A stretch of 64,000 nucleotides of DNA. Source: Halichoerus grypus (lineage: Eukaryota; Chordata; Mammalia; Carnivora; Phocidae). The stretch is taken from positions 72,032,283 through 72,096,282 of the forward strand of contig NC_135719.1 in the NCBI RefSeq assembly GCF_964656455.1. The letters run 5' to 3'. Positions 46,751 to 57,462 of the stretch are shown one piece after another; position 1 is the stretch's first letter, and each line of letters starts with the position of its first letter. The notes beneath the pieces are model-generated. The model was given only the letters and a program-made list of their open reading frames with translations, was not told the origin of the DNA and searched no databases. A program made the translations under genes and the position numbers.

Positions 46751-47021
46751 CAGGTGATTGCGTTAATGAAGATTCTAGCACATGTACTCATAACCGTTAC
46801 TTTACACTGTCTTGTCTCTGTCTCTTCACTCTAGTCATTCGTCTGTCTCTGTCTCCCACACTTTTCCATAGGGAACTGGAACCCAGGCTGCTTCAGCCTG
46901 CTGTGCAGAGTTACATCCCCATATGAATACATCCTGCTGAAGGAATGCAGCAGTTGTCAGGAGGTAGTCTCCCTGGGTCTGATTCCCTCCCTCTTTCCAT
47001 CTCATCCTCCTTCCCACAAAG

Positions 47022-47258
47022 ATACTGAGGACCTGCTAGGTGGGCTGAGCATTGGAGATTCACTATGAGCAAAGCTGACATGGTTCCCATCCTCAGGCAG
47101 TTTACTGGTTAAATTATGTGTATGACCAGTGTTTTGGCAGAAAATTAGAGGGTGTTATAGGAGCATACAAAAAGGGGACCCGACCTATTCTTTGGGGTCA
47201 CTGAAGACTTGCACATTTGAACTTTAAGATGAGACCTAAGGAATGCTGGCTAAGGTCT
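47022..47258 (+). repeat. Ancient dispersed repeat, 5' half
   Basis: GAGGACCTGCTAGGTGGGCT, TTCCCATCCTCAGGCAGTTT, AACTTTAAGATGAGACCTAA, GGAATGCTGGCTAAGGTC. It breaks off where a LINE-1 begins. The presumed 3' half is at 48655. Confidence 0.6.
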
Positions 47259-47262
47259 GAAA

Positions 47263-48113
47263 AAAAGGGAACCGTCATGCACTGTTGTGGGAATGCAAAC
47301 TGGTGCAGCTGCTATGGAAAACAGTATGGAGGTTCCTCAAGAAATTAGAAGTAGGACTGCCATGTGATCCAGCAATCCCACTTCTGGGTATATATCCAAA
47401 GGGAACAAAATCATTATCTGTAAGAGATGTCTGTTTTTCCATGTCCATTGCAGCATTATTCACAATAGCCAAGGTATGGAAACAATCTAATTATCTCTCA
47501 ATGTACAAATAGATAAATGTGACCTATACCTGTGAGAGATCGATTGATTGATCCATCAATAGATATGTATATACACATACACACACACATAGAAGTACTG
47601 TTCACCCTTAAGAAGGAAATTCTGCCATTTGCAGCAACACAGATGAATCTGGAAGGCTTTATGCTAAGTGAATAAACCAGAAAGAGAAAGATGAATACTT
47701 CATGATAATCACTTATATGTGGAATATATATATATATATATAAAGGAAGAAAGTTGAACTCAGAAACCAGAATAGAATGGTGGTTGCCAGAAGCCGAGAC
47801 TAGGGGAAATGGGCAGAGGTTGATAAAAGGGTATAAAATTTCAGTTATAAGATGAATAAGGTCTGAGGATCTAATGTATATAACATGGTGACTATAGTTG
47901 ATAAGACTGTATTGTATAATTGAAATTTGGTAAGAAAGTAGCACTTAAATTTAAGTGCTCACCAAAAAAAAAAAAAAAGGTAAATTTGTGAGGTGATGGA
48001 TGTGTTTAACTTGATTATGGGAATCCTTTCATAATGTGTATGTATATCAAGTCATCATGTTGCACACTTTAAATATATTACAATTTTATTTGTCAATTAT
48101 ATCTCAGTAAAGC
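47263..48113 (+). mobile_element. LINE-1 (L1M) 3' end, sense
   Basis: ORF2 end and 3' UTR in sense: GGGAATGCAAACTGGTGCAG, CCAGCAATCCCACTTCTGGG, GCATTATTCACAATAGCCAA, GAATGGTGGTTGCCAGAAGC, CATGGTGACTATAGTTGATA, and the terminal GTCAATTATATCTCAGTAAAG. A (TA)n run lies at 47725-47742. The 20-base perfect palindrome AGCACTTAAATTTAAGTGCT is at 47940-47959. Confidence 0.92.
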
Positions 48114-48136
48114 TGGGGAAGGAAAGGAAGAGTAGG

Positions 48137-48652
48137 AGTTCTTAAAGTATAGCCTGGGATCACTGGAGGTCCCTGCCTAAGACACTGTTAGTGGGTTCAG
48201 GAGTCAAATGTATTCTTGTAATAATACTTAGAAGTAATTAGCTGTTTTCATTCTCACTCTTTTACAAGTGTACAGTGGAGTTTTCCAGAGGCTACATGAT
48301 GTGTGATGTTACAACAAATTGGATGTAGAATTAGATATGAGAATCCATCTGTTTTCTATTAAGCCAGACATTAAAGAGATTTGCAAAAATGTAAAACAGT
48401 GCCATTCTTTTTACTGATATGTTTTTGGTTTGGGAGAATGTAGTTATTTTTCATAAAATATTTATGTTAAAGTGTAATCAGTTTACTATGTTATTTTTAG
48501 ATGAATTTAATATTTAAAAATTTCCTGGTTTTAATTTGTAACATGTAAATATCCATAGATAGAATCCACATTTTTAAAAAATGCTCTTTGGAATCCTTAA
48601 TAACTTTTAAGAGTATAGGGGAGTCCTGAGTCCAAAAAGTTTGAAAATTGTT
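48137..48652. mobile_element. hAT (Charlie-like) non-autonomous DNA transposon, near full length
   Basis: Both ends visible: left GTTCTTAAAGTATAGCCTGG with ATCACTGGAGGTCCCTG, right GAGTCCTGAGTCCAAAAAGT with TTGAAAATTGTTGA. The interior has AGTGTACAGTGGAGTTTTCC, AGGCTACATGATGTGTGATG, TTAAGCCAGACATTAAAGAG, TTTGCAAAAATGTAAAACAG, a layout I know from a mammalian hAT family whose name I cannot fix. The hAT-style termini (TTCTTAAA and its diverged complement) are preserved. Confidence 0.75.
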
Positions 48653-48654
48653 GA

Positions 48655-48895
48655 GCTAAGTAAAGAGGAGGATGGAATGTTTCATGTTGAAGAAGAAGCA
48701 TGTGGAAAAGCCCTGATTTAGGCCACAACTTACAGTTTTGAGGAAATTGAAGAAGTCCAGTGTGGTTGGAGCATAGATAGTGAGGAGAGGCTGTAAAATA
48801 AAGGTTAGTGGATAAGCAATGCCGGATTTGGGGGCAAGAACGTCTCAGCTCAGTGGGAGGTCACTGATGGGTTTTAAGCAGGCTGGAGTTGTTCA
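48655..48895 (+). repeat. Ancient dispersed repeat, 3' half
   Basis: GCATGTGGAAAAGCCCTGAT, GAAGTCCAGTGTGGTTGGAG, GGTTTTAAGCAGGCTGGAGT follow the usual second half of the family whose first half is at 47022-47258. The gap holds a LINE-1 and a hAT element. Confidence 0.55.
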
Positions 48896-48904
48896 GATGT
48901 ATGT

Positions 48905-48987
48905 TGAAGGAAAGAAGGAAGGAAAGAAAGAAAAAGAAGGAAGGAAGGCAGGAAGGAAGGAGGGAGGGAGGAGGGGAGGAAAGGAAG
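48905..48987. repeat. (GGAA)n/(GAAA)n microsatellite
   Basis: Purine-only tetranucleotide run with GGAAGGAAGGCAGGAAGGAA and a (GGGA)n 3' part. Confidence 0.95.
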
Positions 48988-49059
48988 GTCAGTGAAGAGG
49001 CTTTTGGGGAAACCTTGGTAAGTCCTGAGTTGGGGGCAGTAGGATTGGATAGAAGATGG

Positions 49060-49643
49060 ATTTATTATTATTATGTTATGTTAATCACCATACATTACAT
49101 CATTAGTTTTTGATATAGTGTTCCATGATTCATTGCGTATAACACCCAGTGCTCCATGCAGAACGTGCCCTCTTTAATACCCATCACCAGGCTAACCCAT
49201 CCTCCCACCCCGCTCCCCTCTAGAACCCTCAGTTTGTTTTTCAGAGTCCATCGTCTCTCATGGTTTGTCTCCCCCTCCGATCCCCCCCCTTCATTCTTCC
49301 CCTCCTGCTATCTTCTTCTTCTTTTTTTTTTTTAACATATAATGTATTATTTGTTTCAGAGGTACAGATCTGTGATTCAACAGTCTTGCACAATTCACAG
49401 CGCTCACCATAGCACATACCCTCTCCAATGTCTATCACCCAGCCACCCCATCCCTCCCATCCCCCACCACTCCAGCAACCCTCAGTTTGTTTCCTGAGAT
49501 TAAGAATTCCTCCTATCAGTGAGGTCAGATGATACATGTCTTTCTCTGATTGACTTATTTCGCTCAGCATAACACTCTCCAGTTCCATCCATGTCGTTGC
49601 AAATGGCAAGAGTTCATTCCTTTTGATGGCTGCATAATATTCC

Positions 49644-49703
<60 letters not shown>

Positions 49704-49797
49704 CACACACCACATCTTCTTTATCCATTCATCTGTCGATGGACATCTTGGCTCTTTCCACAGTTTGGCTATTGTGGACATCGCTACACAACTTGAT
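49060..49797 (-). mobile_element. Carnivoran LINE-1 3' end, antisense, with microsatellite
   Basis: Antisense young carnivoran L1: 3' UTR (TTAATCACCATACATTACAT, CCATCACCAGGCTAACCCAT) then the ORF2 C-terminus. The minus frame at 49241-49708 contains MEYYAAIKRNELLPFATTWM, the standard end of L1 ORF2. 5'-truncated at about 49797. Confidence 0.95.
49646..49711. repeat. Compound (TG)n(TA)n(CA)n microsatellite
   Basis: About 19 TG units, then about nine TA units, then CACACAC. It sits where the L1 consensus has a short TA/CA segment in the ORF2 end, so it grew within the L1. Confidence 0.95.
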
Positions 49798-49799
49798 TT

Positions 49800-49995
49800 T
49801 TAAATCCTAGTGCTACCCTACTAGTTCTGTGACCATGGGCAAGTTTTTTAACCTCCATAAGCTATAATTTTCTCATCAGTAAAAAAAAATAAGGATAAGA
49901 ATCATGTCTCATGTGGTAGTCAAAATGATCCAAAAAAAAAGCAAACATATCTAATATAGTAACTGGAATATCATAATTATTTAATAATTACCTAA
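49800..49995 (-). mobile_element. MIR
   Basis: Antisense MIR: AGTTCTGTGACCATGGGCAA, CCTCCATAAGCTATAATTTT, CTCATCAGTAAAAAAAAATA, TATTTAATAATTACCTAAC. Confidence 0.8.
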
Positions 49996-51129
49996 CTTTG
50001 TAGAATTCTCTTCCCCGGCAGCTACCATTTACAGACAAAATAATTTAGGAGGAGAGTTAGGATAGTCTTTAAGTGATTATAAATGAAACCTGGTAGTCCT
50101 GAGGGAAAATCCCCTGACTGGGGCCTGAGCTATCTTCTGTCATTGTTTTTCTTATCTTTTGAAAGGCTGTTCTCAAATGCCTTGACATGAGAATTTAGGG
50201 TGGTATTCCATTGAAGGGTTGGGGGTTGGGGGTGGGGGAAGAGACCATGAGCTCCAGGGTCATAGGACCATGAGAATGCTTTGCATTTTGTCAAGTGGCC
50301 CTTATAATGGAGAAACAGAGCCCAGGAGGTGAGCAGAGGAGAGCATGAGTCTGGCAGTCTGGCCTGAGACAATGAGCTTTGTCTGCACGCAGATTCCCAG
50401 CGCACAGACGGTCCACATTTGAATAGAGCCCATTGTTTACCACTTGGGTGGAAAACAGAGGAAGTAGGCCAGTGAGTCAGGCACCCACTTGTTTTAAGAG
50501 GAATTTTTCTAGTGATTTCAGAGAAATATAAGCAAAGCCAGGAGTTCAAGGGAAGATGAAGGGGGCAAGAACAAATAAGAACTCCTTGATGCTAATGACG
50601 TTCTTCAGTCTTTGCTGAGAGCCTGTCATCCCTTGGCTGTGGGTTCCACCCCTGAACCTCAATCCAAATGGAAAGCTAATTCCATACTGGGGGGAGATTC
50701 TAAGATCTAATCTGAAGTAACTTGGAGTAATTGATCTTCTCTCTTTCTCCATTTAAAGGACATTTGCTTGAAATGCCTTCCTCTTCACAGCAGCTGAGGA
50801 ACAGAGAGAGGGTATTACACCGTGTATAATTTTCTTTATAGTAACTGATGAACAAATGACATAAACTTAGAATCTTATCTTGGTCCTGCTCTGTGACTTG
50901 ATTTCCTGATCTGCAGATGCTCACACTGACATTCCATTTTCCAGTGGCTCAGTGCTTGGTGTAGCAATGGTCTTTCCATTGTGTCATCTCAGTTGGGAAA
51001 AATGCGTGGTAGTGATATAAATGCCACTGAAAAGAAGGAAATGACTTGGTGTCCATGGCAAAGACTCAACTATGTTTTGCTGAAAGCTTCAGATTGCAAT
51101 TCAAACTTGATTCATTTTCTTTTTTTATT
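49996..51129. other. Unassigned non-coding sequence
   Basis: No named repeat. A 139-codon minus frame at 50130-50549 has no domain, no matching family and no promoter context. A G-quadruplex-prone run lies at 50216-50238. Confidence 0.4.
50216..50238 (+). other. G-quadruplex-prone run
   Basis: Four G runs (GGG, GGGGG, GGGGG, GGGGG) separated by loops of 2, 2 and 1 bases: a short-loop quadruplex motif on the plus strand. Confidence 0.8.
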
Positions 51130-51470
51130 TTCAGTAACTTTTTTTTTTCAAATTTGGTTACAAAGGAATAAAACTCAGAAATTGCAGAAAGATCCTAAGG
51201 AAGAAAATAAAAACAGCCTGTAATCCAACCCTTAGAGACAACCTAGTATGCTGCTATATCTTTTAGCATTGTGTAATTAATGGAATACTTTGTACTGTTC
51301 AGTAACCTACCTTCATCTGTAATTTGTATTACAGTTTTTATATGACTATATATTCTTCCTCAACATAATTTCAAAGACAACATTTTTAAGTAGCTTTCTA
51401 TTTTTGAACATTAAGATTAGTTTCAGTTTTCACTATTAAAATATTTCTTACTCAGGTTTTGTAATGAGCA
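51130..51470 (-). mobile_element. Ancient LINE-1 3' fragment, antisense
   Basis: Same style as 12905-13400: GTAATCCAACCCTTAGAGAC, TAGCATTGTGTAATTAATGG, TTTCTATTTTTGAACATTAA, GATTAGTTTCAGTTTTCACT. A 5' piece of this block makes the chance frame at 50981-51223. Confidence 0.6.
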
Positions 51471-51474
51471 TTCA

Positions 51475-51600
51475 TTCATTTGTTATTCAACAAATTTTCC
51501 TTGTATACTTACCATGTTCAAGTCATGAAATTAGGCATTGTTTTTAGGGGACAAAAAGACAAGATACAAATAGTTCTTTCCTTCAAGGGACTGACTGAAA
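51475..51600 (+). repeat. Ancient dispersed repeat, same unnamed family
   Basis: TTGTATACTTACCATGTTCA, TTAGGCATTGTTTTTAGGGG and GTTCTTTCCTTCAAGGGAC follow the order seen at 30270 and 47022. Confidence 0.4.
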
Positions 51601-52353
51601 AGGGCTAATGTCTCCGTAATGAAAGTCACTGCTTAAGAAGGGCCCCTTTCTTTTTCTTCTATGAGTTTCATGTCCCATTGTAGTCTCTGTAAGTCTGGTT
51701 CATGAAACCAACTCCTGGGGCTGATTTTGGTCCATCTTCTTTCTTTCAGAAAGTATTGTGTAAGAGCCCAATAAAATTATATGGGTTGATTTGTTAGAGA
51801 TTTTGTTTAACTCATAAAGCTAAAAATATATGTTAGGAAATATTCAAAATAGTATTACAGTGATTATAGCTGGTATGCTTTTGTAACAATAAATACAAAG
51901 TACACAGAGAAATAGCTGAAATTTAATTCTGTTATAGTCAGCAGCTTAATCATATTTAGCTCAGAAACTCTAGATTGCAAAATATAACTGAAATTGTGAT
52001 TCGACAGCAGGATAGCTGAGTTACCAACTCAGGTGGTGGTCACAACCTTACTTTTTTGGGGCAATGGAATATTTTAATAGAATTATTGTCATCTCATTCT
52101 GCCACTGAAATCAAGACTGCCTTTATTATTACTTGCCCAGTGGGGATGGCTGCTTTGCTTACTTGTGTAGCACACCCTTCTTCTGAAGTCAAGAGTATGG
52201 GAGTGATTCCATTTGAATCAGTGATTCTCTAACTGCTTCAGGACTGCAAGTTGCATTTCTTGATTCTAGGCATCCCCTGTAGAAAATCTTATCCTTGTCA
52301 TAGACAAAAAGATGAAAAAAATAGAGATACATTTGATTGAAAGTAGCACAATC
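51601..52353. other. Unassigned non-coding sequence
   Basis: No repeat or gene recognised. Confidence 0.4.
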
Positions 52354-52836
52354 ATGGTTGTAGAATGCAAAATTTTAAGATGACTCCATGACCCCTGCCT
52401 CCCCGCCCCCCGGTGTTACTCCCATGATTATGTTAAGCTATATGGTTAAGTGGGAGATTGCTGGGTGGGCTAAGCTAATTATACAAACCCTTTAAAAGGA
52501 GAGTTTTCTCTGGCTGGGAGTAGACGAAGTCAGAGAGATTTGAAGCATGAGAAGGACTCAGCTTACCATTGCTGGCTTGAAGATAGAAGGGCCACGTGGA
52601 AAGGGTAATAAGGAAATGAATTCTATCAACAACCAGTGAGCTTGGAAGAGAACCTGGAGATCCAAATGAGAACTGCAGTTGGTTGACACCTTGCGTGTGA
52701 GACTTTGAGCAGAGGAACCAGCTGAGCCTACCTAGAATTCTGACCTACAGAACTGTCAGATAATAAATGGCTGTTGCTTCAAGCTACTCTCAGTTTGTGG
52801 TAATTCGTTATTTAGCAGTAAAAAATTATTGGTTAA
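52354..52836 (+). mobile_element. LTR, ERVL/MaLR type
   Basis: LTR-like order: GTGTTACTCCCATGATTATG, TTAAGTGGGAGATTGCTGGG, CCTTTAAAAGGAGAGTTTTC, GACGAAGTCAGAGAGATTTG, CCATTGCTGGCTTGAAGATA, GACCTACAGAACTGTCAGAT, AATAAATGGCTGTTGCTTCA (polyadenylation region), TTTGTGGTAATTCGTTATTT. Subfamily not fixed. No internal region seen. Confidence 0.75.
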
Positions 52837-54504
52837 ATAACTAATGGTTATTGTTATAACCATTGTATTATGGTTATAACAACTCAGATTTTATGCCTTA
52901 CTGCTAGTAGGTTGGTCACATATCTACCGTCAACCAAGGGCATAACATTTTTTAAAAAATGTAAATGAAGCAAGAGTAAATTTTATGAAACTCTTAACTA
53001 AACCCCCAAATAATAAAAGAAATGGTATATCATCAAAAGAATGAAGTCCATAATATATGCGTTTTTTATATTACTGAAGCTTCTTATAATTTGTAACAAA
53101 CTAATACATAATAGTTCAACAAATGACATAATAAAAATATATTTAGGCTGGTGTTAGGTACAGAGAAGGGTCACCTTAACCGTACCTGGGCAATACAGGA
53201 AGTTCTTCCTATTGGAAGTGGTGATTGTCAAGGGAATGCAGGAGGTAGCTTACCTTATGTTTACAGATCCAAGGAAAATCATTTTTTCTGATACTATGTG
53301 TGGAAAAAAAATGGGGAAATAGAAGACAATTGTGATGAGCTAAGACGAGTGGAATAGGAAATGGACAAGAAAACAGGATTTCATTTCCTCTCCTACTTCC
53401 AAGTCTTAGGATGATCATCTTAGAGAAGGATGCTCTTGTCCAGACCTTTCCTCAAAAAACTCCCCTGGGAATGAAAGGAGCTTCGATTACAGGGGCTAAG
53501 GATGGCATTTTATTACTAAACTAAAGCCTTTGAGGCTTTAGATGTAAGTTAAGTTTAATGGATGACACCCCTGCTGGGGGGTGGGGGTCTAAACCAAAGG
53601 CATCTGAGACAAACTTAGGTAAGGGCTGAATGCAAATTATTATATTGCTTAGAATTCACAACCTAGAAAGGGCTAAACAAATCATTATTACTGCTTTTTC
53701 TTGAATTTATAAAATCAGAATAATAACCATTCCATGTCCATGTTATTAAACCAATATGGTGACAAATGAAAAGTTGTTCTGAATAAGATCCTTTTGTAGA
53801 AGGAACATTGTATGAAATATAGAAATTGAATCATTTCTTCTTCAGATGTCTTTGTGCCTTGCAAAACATGGAAGGCTATGGAGCTCTTTGTGTCCTTTTG
53901 GGCCTTCTGTGCTTGCAGTGAGTGTACTTGTTGGAATATATGGAGTTGAAGGTGATTGCAGGGAAAGCATAGATGCCTTTTGGAGGATCCTACCTCTATT
54001 AACTTGTGAGTGATTCCTAGGAGTTAAGGGTATGACAGGATTTAGATTAATGACAAACAAAAGGCCCATTGGATCCATATGAGCATAAAGAGAGACAAAG
54101 CATGCAAAATATCACTCATTCTTATTATGCTATCATTCCACAAGTGATTATAAAAGTAATCTTTTCACTCTCCAATGGTCCTGTCCATCAGGAATCATAT
54201 TAATGGCTGGTGCCAACCCAAATGTTTGCCTTTATCTTATGTTATTATTGATGATGTTGCAGAAATCAGGATGTTTTTCTCCACTCTGAGATGTCCTGTT
54301 GAGCAGGTTTTAGTATGATCAAGGAAATATCTCACTGTTCTGGCTGCTTTGGCACCCCTCCGGGTACATGCTGAATGAGATCATATATTTAGTAGGGTGA
54401 TGTCTTACCTAAGAGAGCTGAGACAAATAGAGACATTTCTATATCCGCCATTCAGAAACAAAAGCTACAGGGAAGAGATTTTAGGATATAATGTAATATG
54501 TTGG
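52837..54504. other. Unassigned non-coding sequence
   Basis: About 1.7 kb with no named repeat. It contains the hairpin at 52851 and a second small hairpin at 53521-53541 (CTAAAGCC and GGCTTTAG, 5-base loop). Confidence 0.4.
52851..52882. other. 13-bp perfect hairpin
   Basis: TTGTTATAACCAT and ATGGTTATAACAA are exact complements around the loop TGTATT. It lies 15 bp beyond the LTR end at 52836. Confidence 0.8.
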
Positions 54505-54650
54505 GATGCGCTTACTCACTGTGTGATCTTGAGCAAGTTTTTCACCTCCTCTGAGTTATATAATTGCCATGAAGTTTGCTTCGGATAATGCGTGACAGAG
54601 TATCGGCTCAATGTCAGTTCATTTCCTTTTCTTCTTACCATCCGGTTTCA
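54505..54650 (-). mobile_element. MIR
   Basis: Antisense MIR: CTCACTGTGTGATCTTGAGC, AAGTTTTTCACCTCCTCTGA, GTTATATAATTGCCATGA. Confidence 0.75.
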
Positions 54651-55884
54651 GGAAAATTTGCTTGTGATTTAAGAGCTCAAAAGAATTACAAATGCCTATG
54701 TCCTATGGAGCAAGAAACTTTGTATCATTATTTTACCCTTAGCTCAGAGTTTATCTTGCCCTTCTTTTTCAGGGCTAGTGATCACAGGAACACCAACCAG
54801 TAAAGGGGATACTTCAAAGCCTGAGGTAATGAGATGGATAGTTGGAGAAGCGAGTCGGATTGAGGCTTCAGATTATTCACCTTGGGCATTTACATACTGT
54901 CTGAAACTGACTTAACCAATTTAAACTGTTGTTTAAATCTTTTTTGGAATTTTTTCCCTTGAAAGTTTTTACATGAACATTTGGAAAGCTTTTTTCTGGG
55001 CAAAGGTGATAGGTGTGATATTCCCTTTCTGATCTGTCCACAAAATGGCATTCAATAAATAAAGCTTCCATCTGACTGAGCTTTTGAATATCCCCCCCCC
55101 AAAGAGGTTCTTTGTTTTTGTTTGTTTCCCCCTCTGTTTCATAATGGCTTTATGAAGCAGCCAAGAAGTTCCCTCCTTGGCCTCCTAAAACAATGTGACC
55201 GGGGACCCACTTGGTCCCTCTGGTCTTGAAGATCCCATTGATGACCATGGAATGTGGTAGTGATCTCTCTCTCAGTTTCTTCTGACCAGCAAAGACATTT
55301 TTCAGAGGGAGAGCAAGGCCCTTTCCAAGTCTGATCTCAACCCTGGCTGTGTCCGGATTGTGTCACAGGCTGTGTCCACATTGTGGTTTCAGGCACTTGC
55401 ATTTACCAGCTTGGTTTTGGCTGGAGAACGAAGAGTTCCTATCGTGAATATACCCAGTTGCCTCATGATCCCAAGATTAAAGAAAGCAGATATGCACAAT
55501 CTACTTCATCCTCACCCAACTTTTATTTCTCTACCTCTGGTTCTACTCAGGAACAGGAGAAATTTGATTTTAGCTCTTTAGTTCTTTCAGGCAGATTATT
55601 TCTCTGTAAATTCATACGTGTTTAATGGGACTTCATGAGACTAACTTTGTTCATCATTACTTAATATTTTCATTCAGGGAAATTTCTAGGGTCAAAACTC
55701 TATCAATTTATGTGGTATTTGTCATGTATAGCTGTACTTTAGCATTTAGGAATCCACTAGTTTTCCTAAAAGAGCTCACACATGTTAGAGTGTTATATGT
55801 ATTTTTGCTTTAAAAAAACTTGTGATAACTTTTAAGCTAATAATAATAGTGGCAACAATAGCAAGAACAACAGCATCAATAATA
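54651..55884. other. Unassigned non-coding sequence
   Basis: No named repeat and no supportable gene. Overlapping frames at 55360-55813 lack family features. A C run lies at 55094-55102. Confidence 0.4.
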
Positions 55885-56115
55885 AATGCTACCTCTTCAT
55901 GAATCTGTATATGTTTCAGGTACTGTGCTAGCTCTTCACGTGAATTATGGAATTCAATCCTCACAAAGGCCTAGTGAAGTAGGTAATTTATTTTCTCTGT
56001 TTTTCAGTTGAGGAAACTGAAGCTTTGAGAGATTTAATGACTTGTTCAAGGTCACAGAAGAGATAAGTGTTCACTAGATTTTGAACCAGGTAGTCTCCTT
56101 TCAATTTAATGCCTA
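55885..56115 (+). mobile_element. MIR
   Basis: Sense MIR, nearly complete: GGTACTGTGCTAGCTCTTCA, CAATCCTCACAAAGGCCTAG, TCAGTTGAGGAAACTGAAGC, TTGTTCAAGGTCACAGAAGA. Confidence 0.85.
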
Positions 56116-56127
56116 TCTAAGAGTGAA

Positions 56128-56385
56128 TGTAGCTAAACATCATTAATTGTTAGGGAAATACAAATCAAAAACACAAGGAAGTACCACTTTATATACATTA
56201 GGATAGCTTTTAGCAAAAAACCAGAAACTAACAAGTGTTGATGAGAATGTAGAGAAATTGGAACCCCATAAGCATTGCTGGTGGGAATATGAAAATTGTA
56301 TAGCTGCTATGGAAAAGAATATGGCACTTCCTTAAAAATTTAAACATTTACCATTTGATCCAGCATTTTCACTTCTGAGTATCTA
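56128..56385 (+). mobile_element. LINE-1 ORF2 end, 5' part of a split copy
   Basis: TAGGGAAATACAAATCAAAA, TGTTGATGAGAATGTAGAGA, GGTGGGAATATGAAAATTGT, TTTGATCCAGCATTTTCACT. Stops at a TA where a DNA transposon is inserted. Continues at 56880. Confidence 0.88.
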
Positions 56386-56879
56386 CAGATGGTCCCTGAC
56401 TTATGATGGTTTGACTTATGATTTTTTTTGAGTTGATGGTAATATGAGAATGATATGCATTCAGTAGAAATTGTACTTCAGATTTGGATTTGGATCTTTT
56501 CCCCGGGCTAGTGATATGTGCTGTTATATTCTCTTGTGACGCTGGGCATTGGCAGTGAGTTGCAGCTCTCAGTCAACCACGTGATTATGAGGGTAAACAA
56601 CTGATAACACTTTCAACCATTCTGCACCCGTACAACCATTCTGGTTTTCAGAGTGTTCAATAAATTACATGAGATTTTCAACACCTTACTATAAAATAGG
56701 CTTTGCGTTGTATGATTTTGCCCAACTATAAGCTAATGTGTTTTGAGCACGTTTAAGGTAGGCTAGTCTAAGCTATAATGGTTGGTAGGTTAGGTGTATT
56801 AAATACATTTTTGACTTAAGATACTTCACATTGGGCTTATCAGGACATAAGCCCATCATAGGTGAGGAAGATCTATCTA
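56386..56879. mobile_element. Tigger-like (TcMar) non-autonomous DNA transposon inside LINE-1
   Basis: About 494 bp. The left terminus CAGATGGTCCCTGACTTATG and the right region CCCATCATAGGTGAGGAAGA form a diverged inverted pair. TA occurs at both edges, the usual Tc1/mariner-pogo target. Interior: ACAACCATTCTGGTTTTCAG, AATTACATGAGATTTTCAAC, AAAATAGGCTTTGCGTTGTA, GAGCACGTTTAAGGTAGGCT, a family I know as Tigger-related but cannot subtype. Confidence 0.8.
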
Positions 56880-57462
56880 TACTCAAAAGAATTGAAAGCA
56901 GGGACTCAAATAGATATTTATCCACCCATATTTATAGCAGCTTATTCACAATAGCCAATAGGTAGAAACAACCCAATATCTATCAGCAAAGGAACTGAAA
57001 AACAAATGCAAACAATATATGTAACAAATGTAAATGAACTTGTAAAATAAATTCTATAGACATACAATGGACTATTATTCAGCTTTAAAAAGAAATGAAA
57101 TTCTGGCACATGCTACAACATGGATGAACCTTGAGGGCATCATTATGCTAAGTAAAATAAGCCAGACACAAAGGGATAAATACTGTGTAATTCCACTTAT
57201 ATGAGGGTTCTTGAATATTCAAATTCATAGAGACAGAAAATAGCATGGTTTCCAGGTACTGAGGGCAGAGGGAAATGCAACATTAGTGTTTAATGGGTAT
57301 AGAGTTTCAGTTTTGGAAGATGAGTTGTAGAGATGGATGGTGGTGATGGTTGCACAATAATGCGAATGTGCTTAATGCTGCTGAACTGTACACTTAAAAT
57401 GGCTACAATGGTAAAATTTTATGTGGTGTATATTTTATCACAATAAAAAATGATTACTAGAA
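56880..57462 (+). mobile_element. LINE-1 3' end, second part of the split copy
   Basis: Picks up the reading exactly where 56385 stopped: CTCAAAAGAATTGAAAGCAG, TTATTCACAATAGCCAATAG, ACATGGATGAACCTTGAGGG, ATTCCACTTATATGAGGGTT, AACTGTACACTTAAAATGGC, GGTGTATATTTTATCACAAT, A-rich end. Confidence 0.9.

Noticed and set aside
47498..47944. 148-codon minus frame
   Set aside because: It is the antisense strand of a LINE-1 3' end.
49241..49708. 155-codon minus frame
   Set aside because: It is the end of a LINE-1 ORF2 plus its 3' UTR and a microsatellite, reported as a LINE-1 copy.
50130..50549. 139-codon minus frame with Ser/Pro/Trp-rich composition
   Set aside because: No recognised family, no conserved motif and no sign of splice or promoter context.
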